From Pseudomonadota bacterium (lineage in GTDB: Bacteria > Pseudomonadota > Gammaproteobacteria > Steroidobacterales > MnTg04), in contig JACZVC010000025.1 of assembly GCA_022572885.1 (NCBI GenBank), positions 1 through 42,012 on the forward strand: 42,012 nt of DNA, written 5' to 3'. Under the pieces are notes generated by a model. That model made no database searches and was not told where the DNA came from. It worked only from the letters and a program-made list of their open reading frames with translations. Positions 14,133 to 22,901 of the stretch are shown here, in pieces; position 1 is the first letter of the stretch; each line of letters starts with the position of its first letter. Position numbers and translations under genes: made by a program.

Positions 14133-16493
14133 TCAGCTTGGCTCGAATTCGCGGCATGATACCGCACCCGAAGCGGAGCCGGAAACCTCGATACCCGCGT
14201 TGCCACGGTCGGCCGGGTACAATTCCTCTTCTGCGATTCGCCACACCGGCAGGCTGTCTGCGCGCGCTCTGCGTATGCGCAGAAAACTGCCGGCTGCTGG
14301 CAGGAGCAGGCTGATCGCTCCGGAATGGCCGGTGTCCAGCACCTCGGCCCCCGCGTTGCGCCAGCGGCTGACTACATCCGGTTTTGGAAACCCCCAACGA
14401 TTACGATAACCGCTCGAAACCACAGCCAGCTTTGCACACAGGGCAGACACCCAGGCCGCGGTGGATGAGCCTGAACTGCCGTGGTGGGTTACCAGCACCA
14501 CATCGGTCCGCCCGACCATGTCCAGCAGGTATTTTTCGGCTGGCGCCTGTATGTCTCCGGCGAGCAATGCGCTGCCAGCGGCGGTGCGTATCAGCAGCAC
14601 ACAGGATGCATCATTGCCTTGCCAGGCTGGGCTATCCGGGTGGAGGACCTGAAAATCGACACCGTCCCATTGCCAGCGTTGGCCGAGCATGCACGGCTCG
14701 GTCGCGGCCGGTCGCCGGTCGCCGCCACCGGCCAGGATCCGCGCCTCGGGGTACGCGTCTCGCAACGAGTCGAGCCCGCCGCTGTGATCGGCATCGCCAT
14801 GACTGACCATGATCAGGTCCACCGTGCGCTGCCCGCGGCTGACCAGGTACGGGATGACCGTCCGGCTTCCGGCATCGGCGCCGGATCCATAACGCGGCCC
14901 CGGGTCGTAAACCAGCAGATGGCTCGACGTCTCGACGATGACCGACAGTCCCTGGCCGACATCGAGAAACACGATCCGGGCAGCGCCCGCCGGCAGCCTT
15001 TCTGTCACCGGCAGCAAGATCGGTAAAAGCATGAACAACCCCAGCCAACGGCCCGGCCAGCCCGGCGCCAGCAGGTAAACCGTTCCCAGCGCCGCCAACA
15101 GCAAAAACTGGGGCTGGCTGGCAGGAAATGTCAGCGGTGGAATGTTGGCCGCCAGCCATTCCAGCCATGGCCAGGAAAACGCAAAAATTTCACCGACGAG
15201 TTTCAGCACGACTGCCGCCAGACTGTCGAGACCGGCGAGCGCGGCGGCAACCGAAAGCAGGATCAGCGGGACCAGGCAAACCGTGAACAACGGTATGAAT
15301 ACCAAGTTGGCAACGAGCCCCGCCGGCGCCGACAAAGCGAAAACAGCCAGGCCCACCGGCAGCAGCCCGACAAACACCGCGGCCTGAGCCCGCAGCAAGC
15401 CACGCCACCAGGCCGTTTTTGACGCGCGGCCCGACAACACCAGCAACAAACTGGCAACGGCACCGAAAGAAAGCCAGAACCCCGGCTCGATCGCGGCCAG
15501 CGGATCGAGCAGCAGAATAACGATCAGGGCGAGCGCCATGCCCTGCCCCACGCTCGTCGAGCGTCGCCACCACAAGGATAGCCCGATCGATAGCAGCATG
15601 ATCAATGCGCGCTGGGTCGGCAGGCTCAAGCCGGCCAGCAACGCATAAACCACAGCAATTGCGAACCCTGTCATCAAGCTCATGTCGCGGCGGGCAAGCC
15701 GCCGGCTCAGCATCGGTATCAGCATCCACAAAGCCGCGCCGCCGAAGCCGCCGACCGCGGCCGCGATACCGATATGCAGACCGGAAATCGCCATCAGGTG
15801 CACGGTGCCGGTGGCTCGCAACACCTGCCATTGGCGTTCACTGATGTCGCGCCGGTCCCCGAGCGCAAGCCCATTGACCAGTCCGTGCCATTCCGCTGCC
15901 ACCGGGTACTGTTTCAATTTATGCGCGAGCCGGAACCTGAACGCCAGCCAACGGCTGGACGCACTACCGTCATCCGCCAGCTTGCGGTTGTCCGCCTTGT
16001 TGTCGACATAGGCGGTCGCGCCGATATTTTTTCTGAATAGCCACCCTTCATAGTCGAACCCGCCGGGATTGACGCCGCCTCTTGGCGGTCGCAGGCGCAA
16101 CCCCAACTGCCAGATCTCGCCCGGCGCCGGCGCGAACTCGCTTCGATACCAGGACACCACCAGGCGCTCCGGTACTTTCCGGGCCGCGGACAAAGGCCGG
16201 AATTCGAAGCGATATGCGCCGGGCAGCTTCATCGGCATGCTGTCAACCACGCCGGTGACCACCGTGGTCCCGCGGTCCGTGGAGGGGGCCAGGCGGTCGT
16301 CCAGCCGCTGGTCGACCGCCGCAATTGCCAACGCGAATCCCAGCGCAAAAACGAAAACGGCCTGGCGCTGAAAAACCCAGACACCAACGAGCAACCCGGA
16401 CAGCAACGGGAAAACCGCGGACCCAGGCCAAAGCACCATCAGGCCGAGCAGGTTGCCGGCCAGTAAGGAAAATGCGACCAGCAGCACTGTCAA
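14133..16493 (-). CDS. comEC: DNA internalization competence protein ComEC/Rec2
   Basis: A 786-residue integral membrane protein. It has an N-terminal hydrophobic and DUF4131 part (about 1-180), the multi-helix Competence domain (about 200-480, with the family segments ALGDRRDIS and ISGLHIGI), and a C-terminal metallo-beta-lactamase-like domain with FLDVGQGLSV, the metal motif SHGDADHSGG and the later THHGSS. ComEC forms the inner-membrane channel for single-stranded DNA in natural transformation, and its C-terminal domain is proposed to degrade the non-transported strand. No other competence gene is nearby; in this neighbourhood comEC is a conserved fixture. The start is uncertain: TTG at 16493 with a weak GGA upstream, or GTG at 16487. 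Confidence 0.95.
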   Translation of the reverse strand: MTVLLVAFSLLAGNLLGLMVLWPGSAVFPLLSGLLVGVWVFQRQAVFVFALGFALAIAAVDQRLDDRLAPSTDRGTTVVTGVVDSMPMKLPGAYRFEFRPLSAARKVPERLVVSWYRSEFAPAPGEIWQLGLRLRPPRGGVNPGGFDYEGWLFRKNIGATAYVDNKADNRKLADDGSASSRWLAFRFRLAHKLKQYPVAAEWHGLVNGLALGDRRDISERQWQVLRATGTVHLMAISGLHIGIAAAVGGFGGAALWMLIPMLSRRLARRDMSLMTGFAIAVVYALLAGLSLPTQRALIMLLSIGLSLWWRRSTSVGQGMALALIVILLLDPLAAIEPGFWLSFGAVASLLLVLSGRASKTAWWRGLLRAQAAVFVGLLPVGLAVFALSAPAGLVANLVFIPLFTVCLVPLILLSVAAALAGLDSLAAVVLKLVGEIFAFSWPWLEWLAANIPPLTFPASQPQFLLLAALGTVYLLAPGWPGRWLGLFMLLPILLPVTERLPAGAARIVFLDVGQGLSVIVETSSHLLVYDPGPRYGSGADAGSRTVIPYLVSRGQRTVDLIMVSHGDADHSGGLDSLRDAYPEARILAGGGDRRPAATEPCMLGQRWQWDGVDFQVLHPDSPAWQGNDASCVLLIRTAAGSALLAGDIQAPAEKYLLDMVGRTDVVLVTHHGSSGSSTAAWVSALCAKLAVVSSGYRNRWGFPKPDVVSRWRNAGAEVLDTGHSGAISLLLPAAGSFLRIRRARADSLPVWRIAEEELYPADRGNAGIEVSGSASGAVSCREFEPS

Positions 16494-16572
16494 CGGCGTC
16501 CTGGAACGGAGATAATCCCGAGAGCCCTGATCTTAATCAGGCATCTTTGCCAACGCATGAGCCATTTCTGCT

Positions 16573-17067
16573 ATGCCACGCCGGTTTTTCAAACGAATTT
16601 CACCGAAATACAAAGACATCAAGGAAGCGTGGTACCTGCGCCCTTTCCAGGCACTGATCCATGACCCGGCGCTTTGGGCCACCCATCGAAAGGCCGTGGT
16701 CCCGGCGGTGGCGCTGGGCATTTTCGTGGCGTTCATTCCTCTGCCCATACACCCGCTGCTCACGGCTGGCGGCGCCATTTTGATGCGGGTGAACCTGCCG
16801 ATCGCCCTGGTTGTAGTCTGGATCAATAACCCGCTGACGATCGCGCCGATATACTATTCTGGTTATGTGCTGGGGTCGTTTTTGCTTGGCCAGCCGCCGC
16901 CGGCAACCACGGACTGGCAGGTCCTGATTGCTGAAGGCCTGTGGCCAATGTTGGCCGGCCTGCTGTGCCTGGGGTCGCTGCTGGCGTTGCTGAGCTATTT
17001 TGGCCTGAACGCGTTCTGGCGCTGGTCGATGGCCTCGCGTTTGAAACGGCGCCGCAAAGCAACCTGA
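16573..17067 (+). CDS. DUF2062 domain membrane protein
   Basis: A 164-residue protein with a basic, amphipathic N terminus (MPRRFFKRISPKYKDIKEAW), two to three transmembrane segments (around 45-60, 75-100 and 125-150), the conserved segment GIFVAFIPLPIHPLLTAG with the following VVWINNPLT, and a basic C-terminal tail (RLKRRRKA). This matches DUF2062 (PF09835), an inner-membrane family of unknown biochemical role that is commonly encoded between comEC and the lol genes. It is divergent from comEC and ends exactly where the lolD stop codon begins on the other strand, with no base between the two genes. Confidence 0.93.
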   Translation: MPRRFFKRISPKYKDIKEAWYLRPFQALIHDPALWATHRKAVVPAVALGIFVAFIPLPIHPLLTAGGAILMRVNLPIALVVVWINNPLTIAPIYYSGYVLGSFLLGQPPPATTDWQVLIAEGLWPMLAGLLCLGSLLALLSYFGLNAFWRWSMASRLKRRRKAT

Positions 17068-17784
17068 TTATTCGCTGAGCCCTTCTTGCAAGCGGCCGTC
17101 GCGAAGGGTCATGACCCGGCTCATGCGACGCGCTATGGCCAGGTCGTGGGTGACCAGGACCAGGCTGGTCATCAATTCCTGGTTCAACTCGAGCAGCAGG
17201 GAAAATACCCGCTCGCCGGTCCGCCCATCCAGGTTCCCGGTGGGTTCGTCCGCCAGCAGAATCCGCGGCCGGCTGACCAGCGCCCTGGCAACCGCCGCGC
17301 GCTGGCGTTCACCGCCGGAGAGCGCGCCAGGACGATGGTCCAGCCGCTCGCCGAGACCAACCCGCTGCAGGAGTTCGCGCGCCGCGTTGCGCGCTTTGGC
17401 CGGCGGCTCCCGGCGTATCAGCAGCGGCATCGCCACATTTTCCAGCGCACTGAATTCCGGCAACAAATGGTGAAACTGGTAAACGAAGCCGACCGCAGCG
17501 TTGCGCAGATCGCCTTTTTCGGCATCATTCAATTCGGTCATATTGTGGCCGGCAATGCTGACGGTGCCGGAACTCGGCGCATCCAGCCCGCCGAGTAATT
17601 GCAGCAGGGTGGTCTTGCCGGAACCCGATGCGCCGACGATCGCGACCGTCTCACCCGCCGCCACCTTGAAATCGATACCGCGCAATACTTCCACTGTCTT
17701 GTGGCCCTGGCGGAAGTTCTTTACCAGGCCCCGGCATTCGAGTACCGGGGTACTGCTGTCGGTCTCCGACCGGCCTTCACTCAT
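17068..17784 (-). CDS. lolD: Lipoprotein-releasing ABC transporter ATP-binding protein
   Basis: A 238-residue ATPase with Walker [10 protein letters not shown], signature [15 protein letters not shown], Walker [10 protein letters not shown] and an H-loop in VLVTHD. The segments [16 protein letters not shown] and [15 protein letters not shown] are typical of LolD rather than of MacB or FtsE. With the two membrane subunits encoded upstream it releases outer-membrane lipoproteins from the inner membrane to the LolA chaperone. Its ATG overlaps the end of the upstream permease gene by eight bases. Confidence 0.95.
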   Translation of the reverse strand: MSEGRSETDSSTPVLECRGLVKNFRQGHKTVEVLRGIDFKVAAGETVAIVGASGSGKTTLLQLLGGLDAPSSGTVSIAGHNMTELNDAEKGDLRNAAVGFVYQFHHLLPEFSALENVAMPLLIRREPPAKARNAARELLQRVGLGERLDHRPGALSGGERQRAAVARALVSRPRILLADEPTGNLDGRTGERVFSLLLELNQELMTSLVLVTHDLAIARRMSRVMTLRDGRLQEGLSE

Positions 17785-19045
17785 ATCGCAACACCTCAGC
17801 GGGCTGAATCCGGGCCGCTCTCCAGGCCGGGTACAAGGTCGACAAAAATGACAGGCCGAGAGCGGTCGTACAAATCCTTATCAGGTCGGTTACATGCACG
17901 CGCGCGGGCAGATCACCGATGAAATACACATCCGCGGCCAGCAGATCGGTCTTCAGCAGGGTTTCCACACCCTGGATCAGGTATTCGAGGTTGACCGCGA
18001 TCAGGATGCCAAGAAGCAGCCCGCCCAAGGTACCCAGAACACCGATCAGGACGCCCTGCACCATGAATACCTTCATCACACTGAACGATCGTGCGCCCAT
18101 GGTCCGCAAAATGGAAATATCGCCTTGCTTGTCCCTGACCACCATAACCAGCGTCGATACGATGTTGAACGCGGCAACGCCCATGATCAGGAGCAGGATC
18201 GCGAACATCATCGACTTGGTAATCTGGATGGAGCGAAAAAAATTGGCATGGCTGCGGGTCCAGTCGGAAATGTACATGGCGCCATCGAGGCGCGGGGCCA
18301 CATCGCGGACGACCTCCGGCGCGATCAGCGGGTCGATGATGCTGAGACGGACGCCGCTTACCCGTTCGCCCAGTTGATAAAGCCGGGCCGCATCGCTCAT
18401 GTGGATGAAAGCCTGATTGCGGTCGTACTCGTACATGCCGGCATGAAAAATTCCGCTGACCCGGAATCTTCTCACAGGCGGAATCACGCCGGCCGGTGTC
18501 ACGCGGCCGCGGGGGATGACCATGATCACGTGGTCGCCCACCTCGGTTGCCAGGTGTCGCGCAAGATCGCTGCCGAGCACGATCCGGTAACTGCCCGCCT
18601 GCAGGTCGTCCAGGCTTCCTTGCACCAGCAAGTTCGCCACGGCGGACACTTCCCGCTCACGCTCCGGCACGATTCCCCTGACCAGCACGCCGCTGACCTG
18701 GTCAGCGCCGACCAGCATCGCCTCGCCTTCTATGAACGGCGCCGCCGAGCGCACGCGCGGATCCTGTTCGACCAGGGTAATGGCGCTCTCCCAGTCATCG
18801 AGTCCCTGCTCACCGCCGGATACGGTCGCGTGCGCCGTCATCGACAGAATGCGGCTGCGCAGCTCTTCCTCAAAGCCGTTCATGACCGACAGCACAACGA
18901 TCAGCACCGCGACTCCCAGTGCGATCCCGAGCATGGAGATCATCGAGATAAACGAAATAAAGCGGTTGCCGCCGTGCGAGCGGATATACCGCAGACCAAT
19001 AAAATACTCATACCGGAGCTGGAGCTTGGGACGCGAGCTAGTCAT
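17777..19045 (-). CDS. lolE: Lipoprotein-releasing ABC transporter permease, LolC/LolE family (second subunit)
   Basis: A 422-residue MacB/LolC-type permease: one N-terminal transmembrane helix ([20 protein letters not shown]), a large periplasmic domain of about 200 residues, and three C-terminal helices, ending in the family signature [18 protein letters not shown]. It forms a heterodimer with the preceding paralogue and LolD. The ATG at 19045 is chosen because it overlaps the upstream gene by only eight bases and begins the conserved [12 protein letters not shown] segment; the longer frame would run deep into that gene. Assignment as LolE rather than LolC is by order only; both paralogues look alike, and the gene order (permease, permease, ATPase) differs from the E. 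coli order C-D-E. Confidence 0.9.
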   Translation of the reverse strand: MTSSRPKLQLRYEYFIGLRYIRSHGGNRFISFISMISMLGIALGVAVLIVVLSVMNGFEEELRSRILSMTAHATVSGGEQGLDDWESAITLVEQDPRVRSAAPFIEGEAMLVGADQVSGVLVRGIVPEREREVSAVANLLVQGSLDDLQAGSYRIVLGSDLARHLATEVGDHVIMVIPRGRVTPAGVIPPVRRFRVSGIFHAGMYEYDRNQAFIHMSDAARLYQLGERVSGVRLSIIDPLIAPEVVRDVAPRLDGAMYISDWTRSHANFFRSIQITKSMMFAILLLIMGVAAFNIVSTLVMVVRDKQGDISILRTMGARSFSVMKVFMVQGVLIGVLGTLGGLLLGILIAVNLEYLIQGVETLLKTDLLAADVYFIGDLPARVHVTDLIRICTTALGLSFLSTLYPAWRAARIQPAEVLRYE

Positions 19046-20291
19046 AGCGCAACGCCTCGGCTGGCTCGACCCTGGCGGCGCGGCGGGCCGGGAAAACGGT
19101 TGCCAGTGTCGACAACACCAGGGCGGCCGCGGCAATAAACAGCACATCGGCGGTATGCAGATCGGATGGCAACTGGCTGATGTAGTAAACATCCGAGGGC
19201 ATGACCTGGAAACCGAACCAGGCCTCCAGTCTTGGCATGATGACGCCAACATTGAGGGCCAGGACTACGCCGAGCGCGACTCCGCTCAGCGCCCCGACCC
19301 AACCGATTACCAGGCCCTGGATCATGAAAATCCTGACCACGGATTCGGCTCTCAGCCCCAGCGTGCGCAGGATCGCGATCTCCGCTCGCTTGTCGGTCAC
19401 CACCATCATCAAGGTAGCGACTATGTTGAAAACGGCAACCGCGACCACCAGCAGCAAAATAATGCTCATCATGGTTTTTTCGATGCGAATTGCGCGGAAG
19501 TAACTGGCGTTCTCCACGGTCCAGTCGCTGAACCGGTAGCGGTCGGCGCTGGCCAGACTGCCGGCGAAGGTTTTTATCCCGGCCGGTGCGGCAAACACAT
19601 CGTCAAATTGCAGCCGTATGCCAGTGACCGAATCACCGAGCCCGACCAGCCTTGCCGCATCGTCAATATTGACCAGCGCCAGTGATCCATCGTGTTCCTG
19701 GATGCCGGCTTCAAAAATCCCGCTGACCGTAAAACGACTTATTCTGGGCCTGATGTCACCTGCGGCGAGACCGGTTCGCGGCACCAGCAAATTCACCCGG
19801 TCGCCGACATCGACGCCGAGGCGCAATGCCAGCAAGCGCCCAAGCACGATGTTGTTGCCAGCAGTATTCAGGTTGTCCAGGGATCCCCGCAGCATGAAGC
19901 TGTCGATCCGGTCCACGGTCTTTTCCAGCCGCGGGTTTATCCCACGCACCAGCGCGCCGTTCAGCTTCGAACCATTTGCCAGCATCCCCTGCAACTGCAC
20001 GTAGGGAGCCGCGCCAACCACATTCTGCTGCTGCTGCGCGCTGGCGATGAGTTCCCGCCAATCGCTGATACCGCCGCGAGCGGCCGCCACCGTCGCATGA
20101 GAGGTCATCGACAACAGGCGGCCGCGCAACTCGTTTTCGAATCCGTTCATGATCGACAGCACGACGATCAGGGCGGCGACGCCAAGCGCTACGCCGATCA
20201 GGGAGGCCAGCGTGATAAACGAAACAAAGCTGTTTTGTTGCCTGGTGCGCAAATAACGCAGACCAATGAAAATTTCCAATGGTTGGAACAT
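19038..20291 (-). CDS. lolC: Lipoprotein-releasing ABC transporter permease, LolC/LolE family (first subunit)
   Basis: A 417-residue permease beginning MFQPLEIFIGLRYLRTRQ, close to the usual LolC opening. The first transmembrane helix (VALGVAALIVVLSIMNGFE) is followed by a periplasmic domain and three C-terminal helices; the end [18 protein letters not shown] is the conserved cytoplasmic tail. The periplasmic part (APYVQLQGMLANG, VRGINP) also resembles LolE, so the symbol is by operon position and not certain. It is the first gene of the lol operon; a 227-base divergent intergenic region (20292-20518) should carry its promoter together with that of the small exported protein. Confidence 0.9.
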   Translation of the reverse strand: MFQPLEIFIGLRYLRTRQQNSFVSFITLASLIGVALGVAALIVVLSIMNGFENELRGRLLSMTSHATVAAARGGISDWRELIASAQQQQNVVGAAPYVQLQGMLANGSKLNGALVRGINPRLEKTVDRIDSFMLRGSLDNLNTAGNNIVLGRLLALRLGVDVGDRVNLLVPRTGLAAGDIRPRISRFTVSGIFEAGIQEHDGSLALVNIDDAARLVGLGDSVTGIRLQFDDVFAAPAGIKTFAGSLASADRYRFSDWTVENASYFRAIRIEKTMMSIILLLVVAVAVFNIVATLMMVVTDKRAEIAILRTLGLRAESVVRIFMIQGLVIGWVGALSGVALGVVLALNVGVIMPRLEAWFGFQVMPSDVYYISQLPSDLHTADVLFIAAAALVLSTLATVFPARRAARVEPAEALRYD

Positions 20292-20518
20292 GGCCCGCGA
20301 TTAAATCACAATGGCGCAGTTCTGAATAACGCGGCCCATCGATAGCCCGGCGCGGAGCCGCCTCCTCACCTCCGCCACTGTAGGAAACCGCCACCCGGCG
20401 ATTGCCGCCCGATACCGGTCAATCTCCTCAAAACTGGTGGAAAGCAATGATATTTCACGCATTTTTTTTCTCTGGCCACAGTGTTATATTCGCGCACAGG
20501 GACTCAAGGAGAGACGCC

Positions 20519-20800
20519 ATGAACAAACGGACGATTGTACTCGCCACTTTACTTGGACTTGGCATGGCCGGCCCGCTCATTATGGCCACCGCGGTTTCCG
20601 CAGAAACTATCGCCCAGTCTGCAACCGGTCCCGGCCGCGGCATGAGCATGGAACAGGTGGAAACCCGTTACGGCACACCGAGCTACCGATACGCATCCGT
20701 TGGCGACCCGCCGATCACCCGCTGGGAGTACGCAGACTTTGTGGTTTATTTTGAGTACCGCTACGTCATCCATTCGGTCTCGAAGAAAAAATCCGGCTGA
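20519..20800 (+). CDS. Small exported protein with OmlA/BamE-like signature, function unknown
   Basis: A 93-residue precursor. The ATG at 20519 has a near-ideal AAGGAG seven bases upstream, much better than any upstream in-frame start. A signal peptide covers about residues 1-29 (hydrophobic LATLLGLGMAGPLIMATAV, cleavage near VSA-E). The mature 64 residues contain GMSMEQVETRYGTPSYR, which follows the GMTxxxVxxxxGxP pattern of SmpA/OmlA/BamE-like domains, then PPITRWEYADFVVYFEY and a basic tail. There is no lipobox cysteine, so it is probably soluble in the periplasm. Database entries of this type are, as I recall, sometimes labelled phosphodiesterase without support in the sequence. It is the first gene of the plus-strand run leading to aguA. 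Confidence 0.82.
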   Translation: MNKRTIVLATLLGLGMAGPLIMATAVSAETIAQSATGPGRGMSMEQVETRYGTPSYRYASVGDPPITRWEYADFVVYFEYRYVIHSVSKKKSG

Positions 20801-20835
20801 GCCGCGGAACACCAGCCATTCGAGCCTGCAAGCTG

Positions 20836-20852
20836 CGCCGCCGGGCGCGGCG
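20836..20852 (+). promoter_or_regulatory. GC hairpin abutting the aguA start codon
   Basis: CGCCGC (20836-20841) and GCGGCG (20847-20852) form a perfect 6-bp all-GC stem around CGGGC, ending two bases before the aguA ATG at 20855. It occupies the place of the ribosome-binding site, for which no good purine-rich sequence is present. It may lower or regulate translation initiation; this is inference from sequence only. Confidence 0.4.
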
Positions 20853-20854
20853 GG

Positions 20855-21928
20855 ATGAGCGTTGCCCTGTCCGGCCGTTTGCCAGCGGAATGGGAACCGC
20901 AGTCCGGCATCATGCTGACCTGGCCACGTCAGGACGGGGATTTTGCCCGTGCCGGCAACGACCGGTTGCGCGGTGCCGAGGTCTCTTTGCTGAAAATTGC
21001 GGCGCTTGCCAGCCGGCATAAACGCGTACTGCTGATTATAGAAGACCAGGGCATGGCAGCCCGGCTGAGCGTCCTGATCGACGAAGCCGGCGGCTCTGCC
21101 GGCAGAGTCAACTTCATCGAGGCGCCTGCCGATGACATCTGGGCCAGGGATCACGGCCCGGTGACCATTATTCAACAGGGCCGCCCGCTGCTATTGAATT
21201 TTCGTTTCGACGGCTGGGGGAAAAAATTTCCGGCAAGCCAGGATAACGCGATTAACGAGGTGGTGCACGCTGCCAGTGGCTTTGGCAACGCCGAAATGCT
21301 GACCGTGGACCAGGTGCTGGAAGGCGGCGCTATCGAGACGGACGGCGAGGGAACCCTGATCAGCACCCGGCGCTGGCTGCAGCGTTGCTGCCCGGACCGC
21401 CAACTTTTAATGAATTACATTAAATTTATCTCACAACTTTTTGATATTCAACATTTTATTATCTTGCAGGATGGGGAAATACACGGCGACGACAGCGATG
21501 GCCATGTGGATATGCTGGTCCGGTTCGCAGATGCGGAGACCCTGCTGTACCAATCCTGCGACCAGCCAGATGATCCTCATTATCAAAGCCTGCAAGCCCT
21601 GGGGAACGAGTTGCGAGAACTGCGTCGTAAAGACGGACAAGCCTTTGTTGTGCACCCGCTACCCTTTCCAGGCAAAATAACCGGGCCGCACGGAAACCGC
21701 CTGCCCGCCAGTTATGCAAATTTTCTGCTCACCGATACGCACGTCCTGGTCCCCGGATTCGGGTGTCCGGCTGACCAGGAAGCGCGCGAACTGATCTCTC
21801 GCTGTTTCCCGGACCGGCAGGCGGTCAGCATCGACTGTCTGCCATTGATTATCGAAGGTGGCGGATTGCACTGTGCAGCAATGCAATTGCCTGCCGGATT
21901 GCTAGACCGGCCGGAGAACCCGCAATGA
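20855..21928 (+). CDS. aguA: Agmatine deiminase
   Basis: A 357-residue enzyme of the guanidino-group-modifying (PAD_porph) family that hydrolyses agmatine to N-carbamoylputrescine and ammonia in the cytoplasm. Visible motifs are WEPQSGIMLTWP at the N terminus, the substrate-binding DDIWARDHGP, EGGAIETDGEGTLIST, GDDSDGHVDMLVRF with the catalytic His/Asp, and GGGLHC with the nucleophile Cys340. The downstream partner aguB overlaps by four bases, supporting agmatine rather than peptidyl-arginine as substrate. One segment (codons at about 21400-21470, LLMNYIKFISQLF) is strikingly AT-rich within an otherwise GC-rich gene but aligns in length with the family. No ribosome site is obvious. Arginine decarboxylase, which would supply agmatine, is not in the window. 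Confidence 0.94.
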   Translation: MSVALSGRLPAEWEPQSGIMLTWPRQDGDFARAGNDRLRGAEVSLLKIAALASRHKRVLLIIEDQGMAARLSVLIDEAGGSAGRVNFIEAPADDIWARDHGPVTIIQQGRPLLLNFRFDGWGKKFPASQDNAINEVVHAASGFGNAEMLTVDQVLEGGAIETDGEGTLISTRRWLQRCCPDRQLLMNYIKFISQLFDIQHFIILQDGEIHGDDSDGHVDMLVRFADAETLLYQSCDQPDDPHYQSLQALGNELRELRRKDGQAFVVHPLPFPGKITGPHGNRLPASYANFLLTDTHVLVPGFGCPADQEARELISRCFPDRQAVSIDCLPLIIEGGGLHCAAMQLPAGLLDRPENPQ

Positions 21929-22821
21929 ATAACGGTAAACATTTGCCGGTCGGCCTGGTCCAGCATGCCTGCACCGCCAGCCGGGAAGAGAATCTTGAGC
22001 GCAGTCAGCGCGGTATCCGGCAGGCGGCGGCAGATGGCGCCAGGCTGGTGCTGTTGCAGGAACTGCATACCTCGGTCTATTTTTGCCAGACAGTGGATAG
22101 CCGGGTCTTTGAGATGGCTGAAACTGTGCCGGGCCCAACCAGCGACCTCCTGGGGAACCTCGCCAAAGAACTGGGCATCGTCATCGTCGGCTCGGTCTTT
22201 GAAAAGTGCGCAGCCGGTCTTTTCCACAACACTGCCGTGGTTTTGAACCCCGATGGAACACTGGCTGGAAATTACCGGAAAACCCATATTCCGGACGACC
22301 CGGGGTATGCAGAGAAATTCTATTTCACGCCAGGCGATCTCGGTATCCACGCGATCGAAACGCCAGTGGGCCGTCTTGGCGTCCTGGTGTGCTGGGATCA
22401 GTGGTATCCGGAAGCGGCCAGGCTGATGGCGCTGGATGGAGCGCAACTGCTGCTCTATCCCTCGGCGATCGGCTGGGACGCCAGTGACCAAGCGGACGAA
22501 AAAGAGCGTCAGCTGGAAGCATGGGTTACGGTTCAACGTGGCCACGCGATAGCCAATCAGTTGCCGCTCCTTTGCTGCAACCGGCCGGGTACAGAATGGG
22601 CAGCAGACGATTCGGGTTCAAACATCGAATTCTGGGGCTCCAGTTTTGTCTGCGGTCCGCAGGGCGAGATGCTCGCCCGCGCAGCCAATGCCGATCAGGT
22701 GCTGTTGGCCAATGTGGATCTCGGCCGCAACGAAGAACTCGACCGCGTCTGGCCCTTTTTCCGCGACCGGCGAACCGATTTGTACGGAGATCTTGTGAAA
22801 CGCCGCCGGGTACACAAGTAG
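21925..22821 (+). CDS. aguB: N-carbamoylputrescine amidase
   Basis: A 298-residue carbon-nitrogen hydrolase (nitrilase superfamily) with the complete Glu-Lys-Cys triad: Glu46 (LLQELH), Lys119 (YRKTHIPDD) and Cys156 (VCWDQWYPEAAR). The segments FYFTPGD, YPSAIGW and the C-terminal RRTDLYGDL are typical of AguB. It converts N-carbamoylputrescine to putrescine, CO2 and ammonia, completing the two-step agmatine route with aguA. The ATG overlaps the aguA TGA (ATGA), so the two are translationally coupled. mfd begins 80 bases downstream on the same strand. Confidence 0.96.
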   Translation: MNNGKHLPVGLVQHACTASREENLERSQRGIRQAAADGARLVLLQELHTSVYFCQTVDSRVFEMAETVPGPTSDLLGNLAKELGIVIVGSVFEKCAAGLFHNTAVVLNPDGTLAGNYRKTHIPDDPGYAEKFYFTPGDLGIHAIETPVGRLGVLVCWDQWYPEAARLMALDGAQLLLYPSAIGWDASDQADEKERQLEAWVTVQRGHAIANQLPLLCCNRPGTEWAADDSGSNIEFWGSSFVCGPQGEMLARAANADQVLLANVDLGRNEELDRVWPFFRDRRTDLYGDLVKRRRVHK

Positions 22822-22901
22822 GGCCCATCAAACTCCCCCGCTCGGCCTGCCCGGCCTGTGCAATAATCGCCAGCCCCAGCACTGGTTTGGATCGCATTGC
22901 C

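Noticed and set aside
17894-19138. Plus-strand frame of about 410 codons opposite the lol permease genes
   Set aside because: His/Gln/Asp-rich shadow composition with no membrane or enzyme motifs, whereas the minus strand encodes a clear permease.
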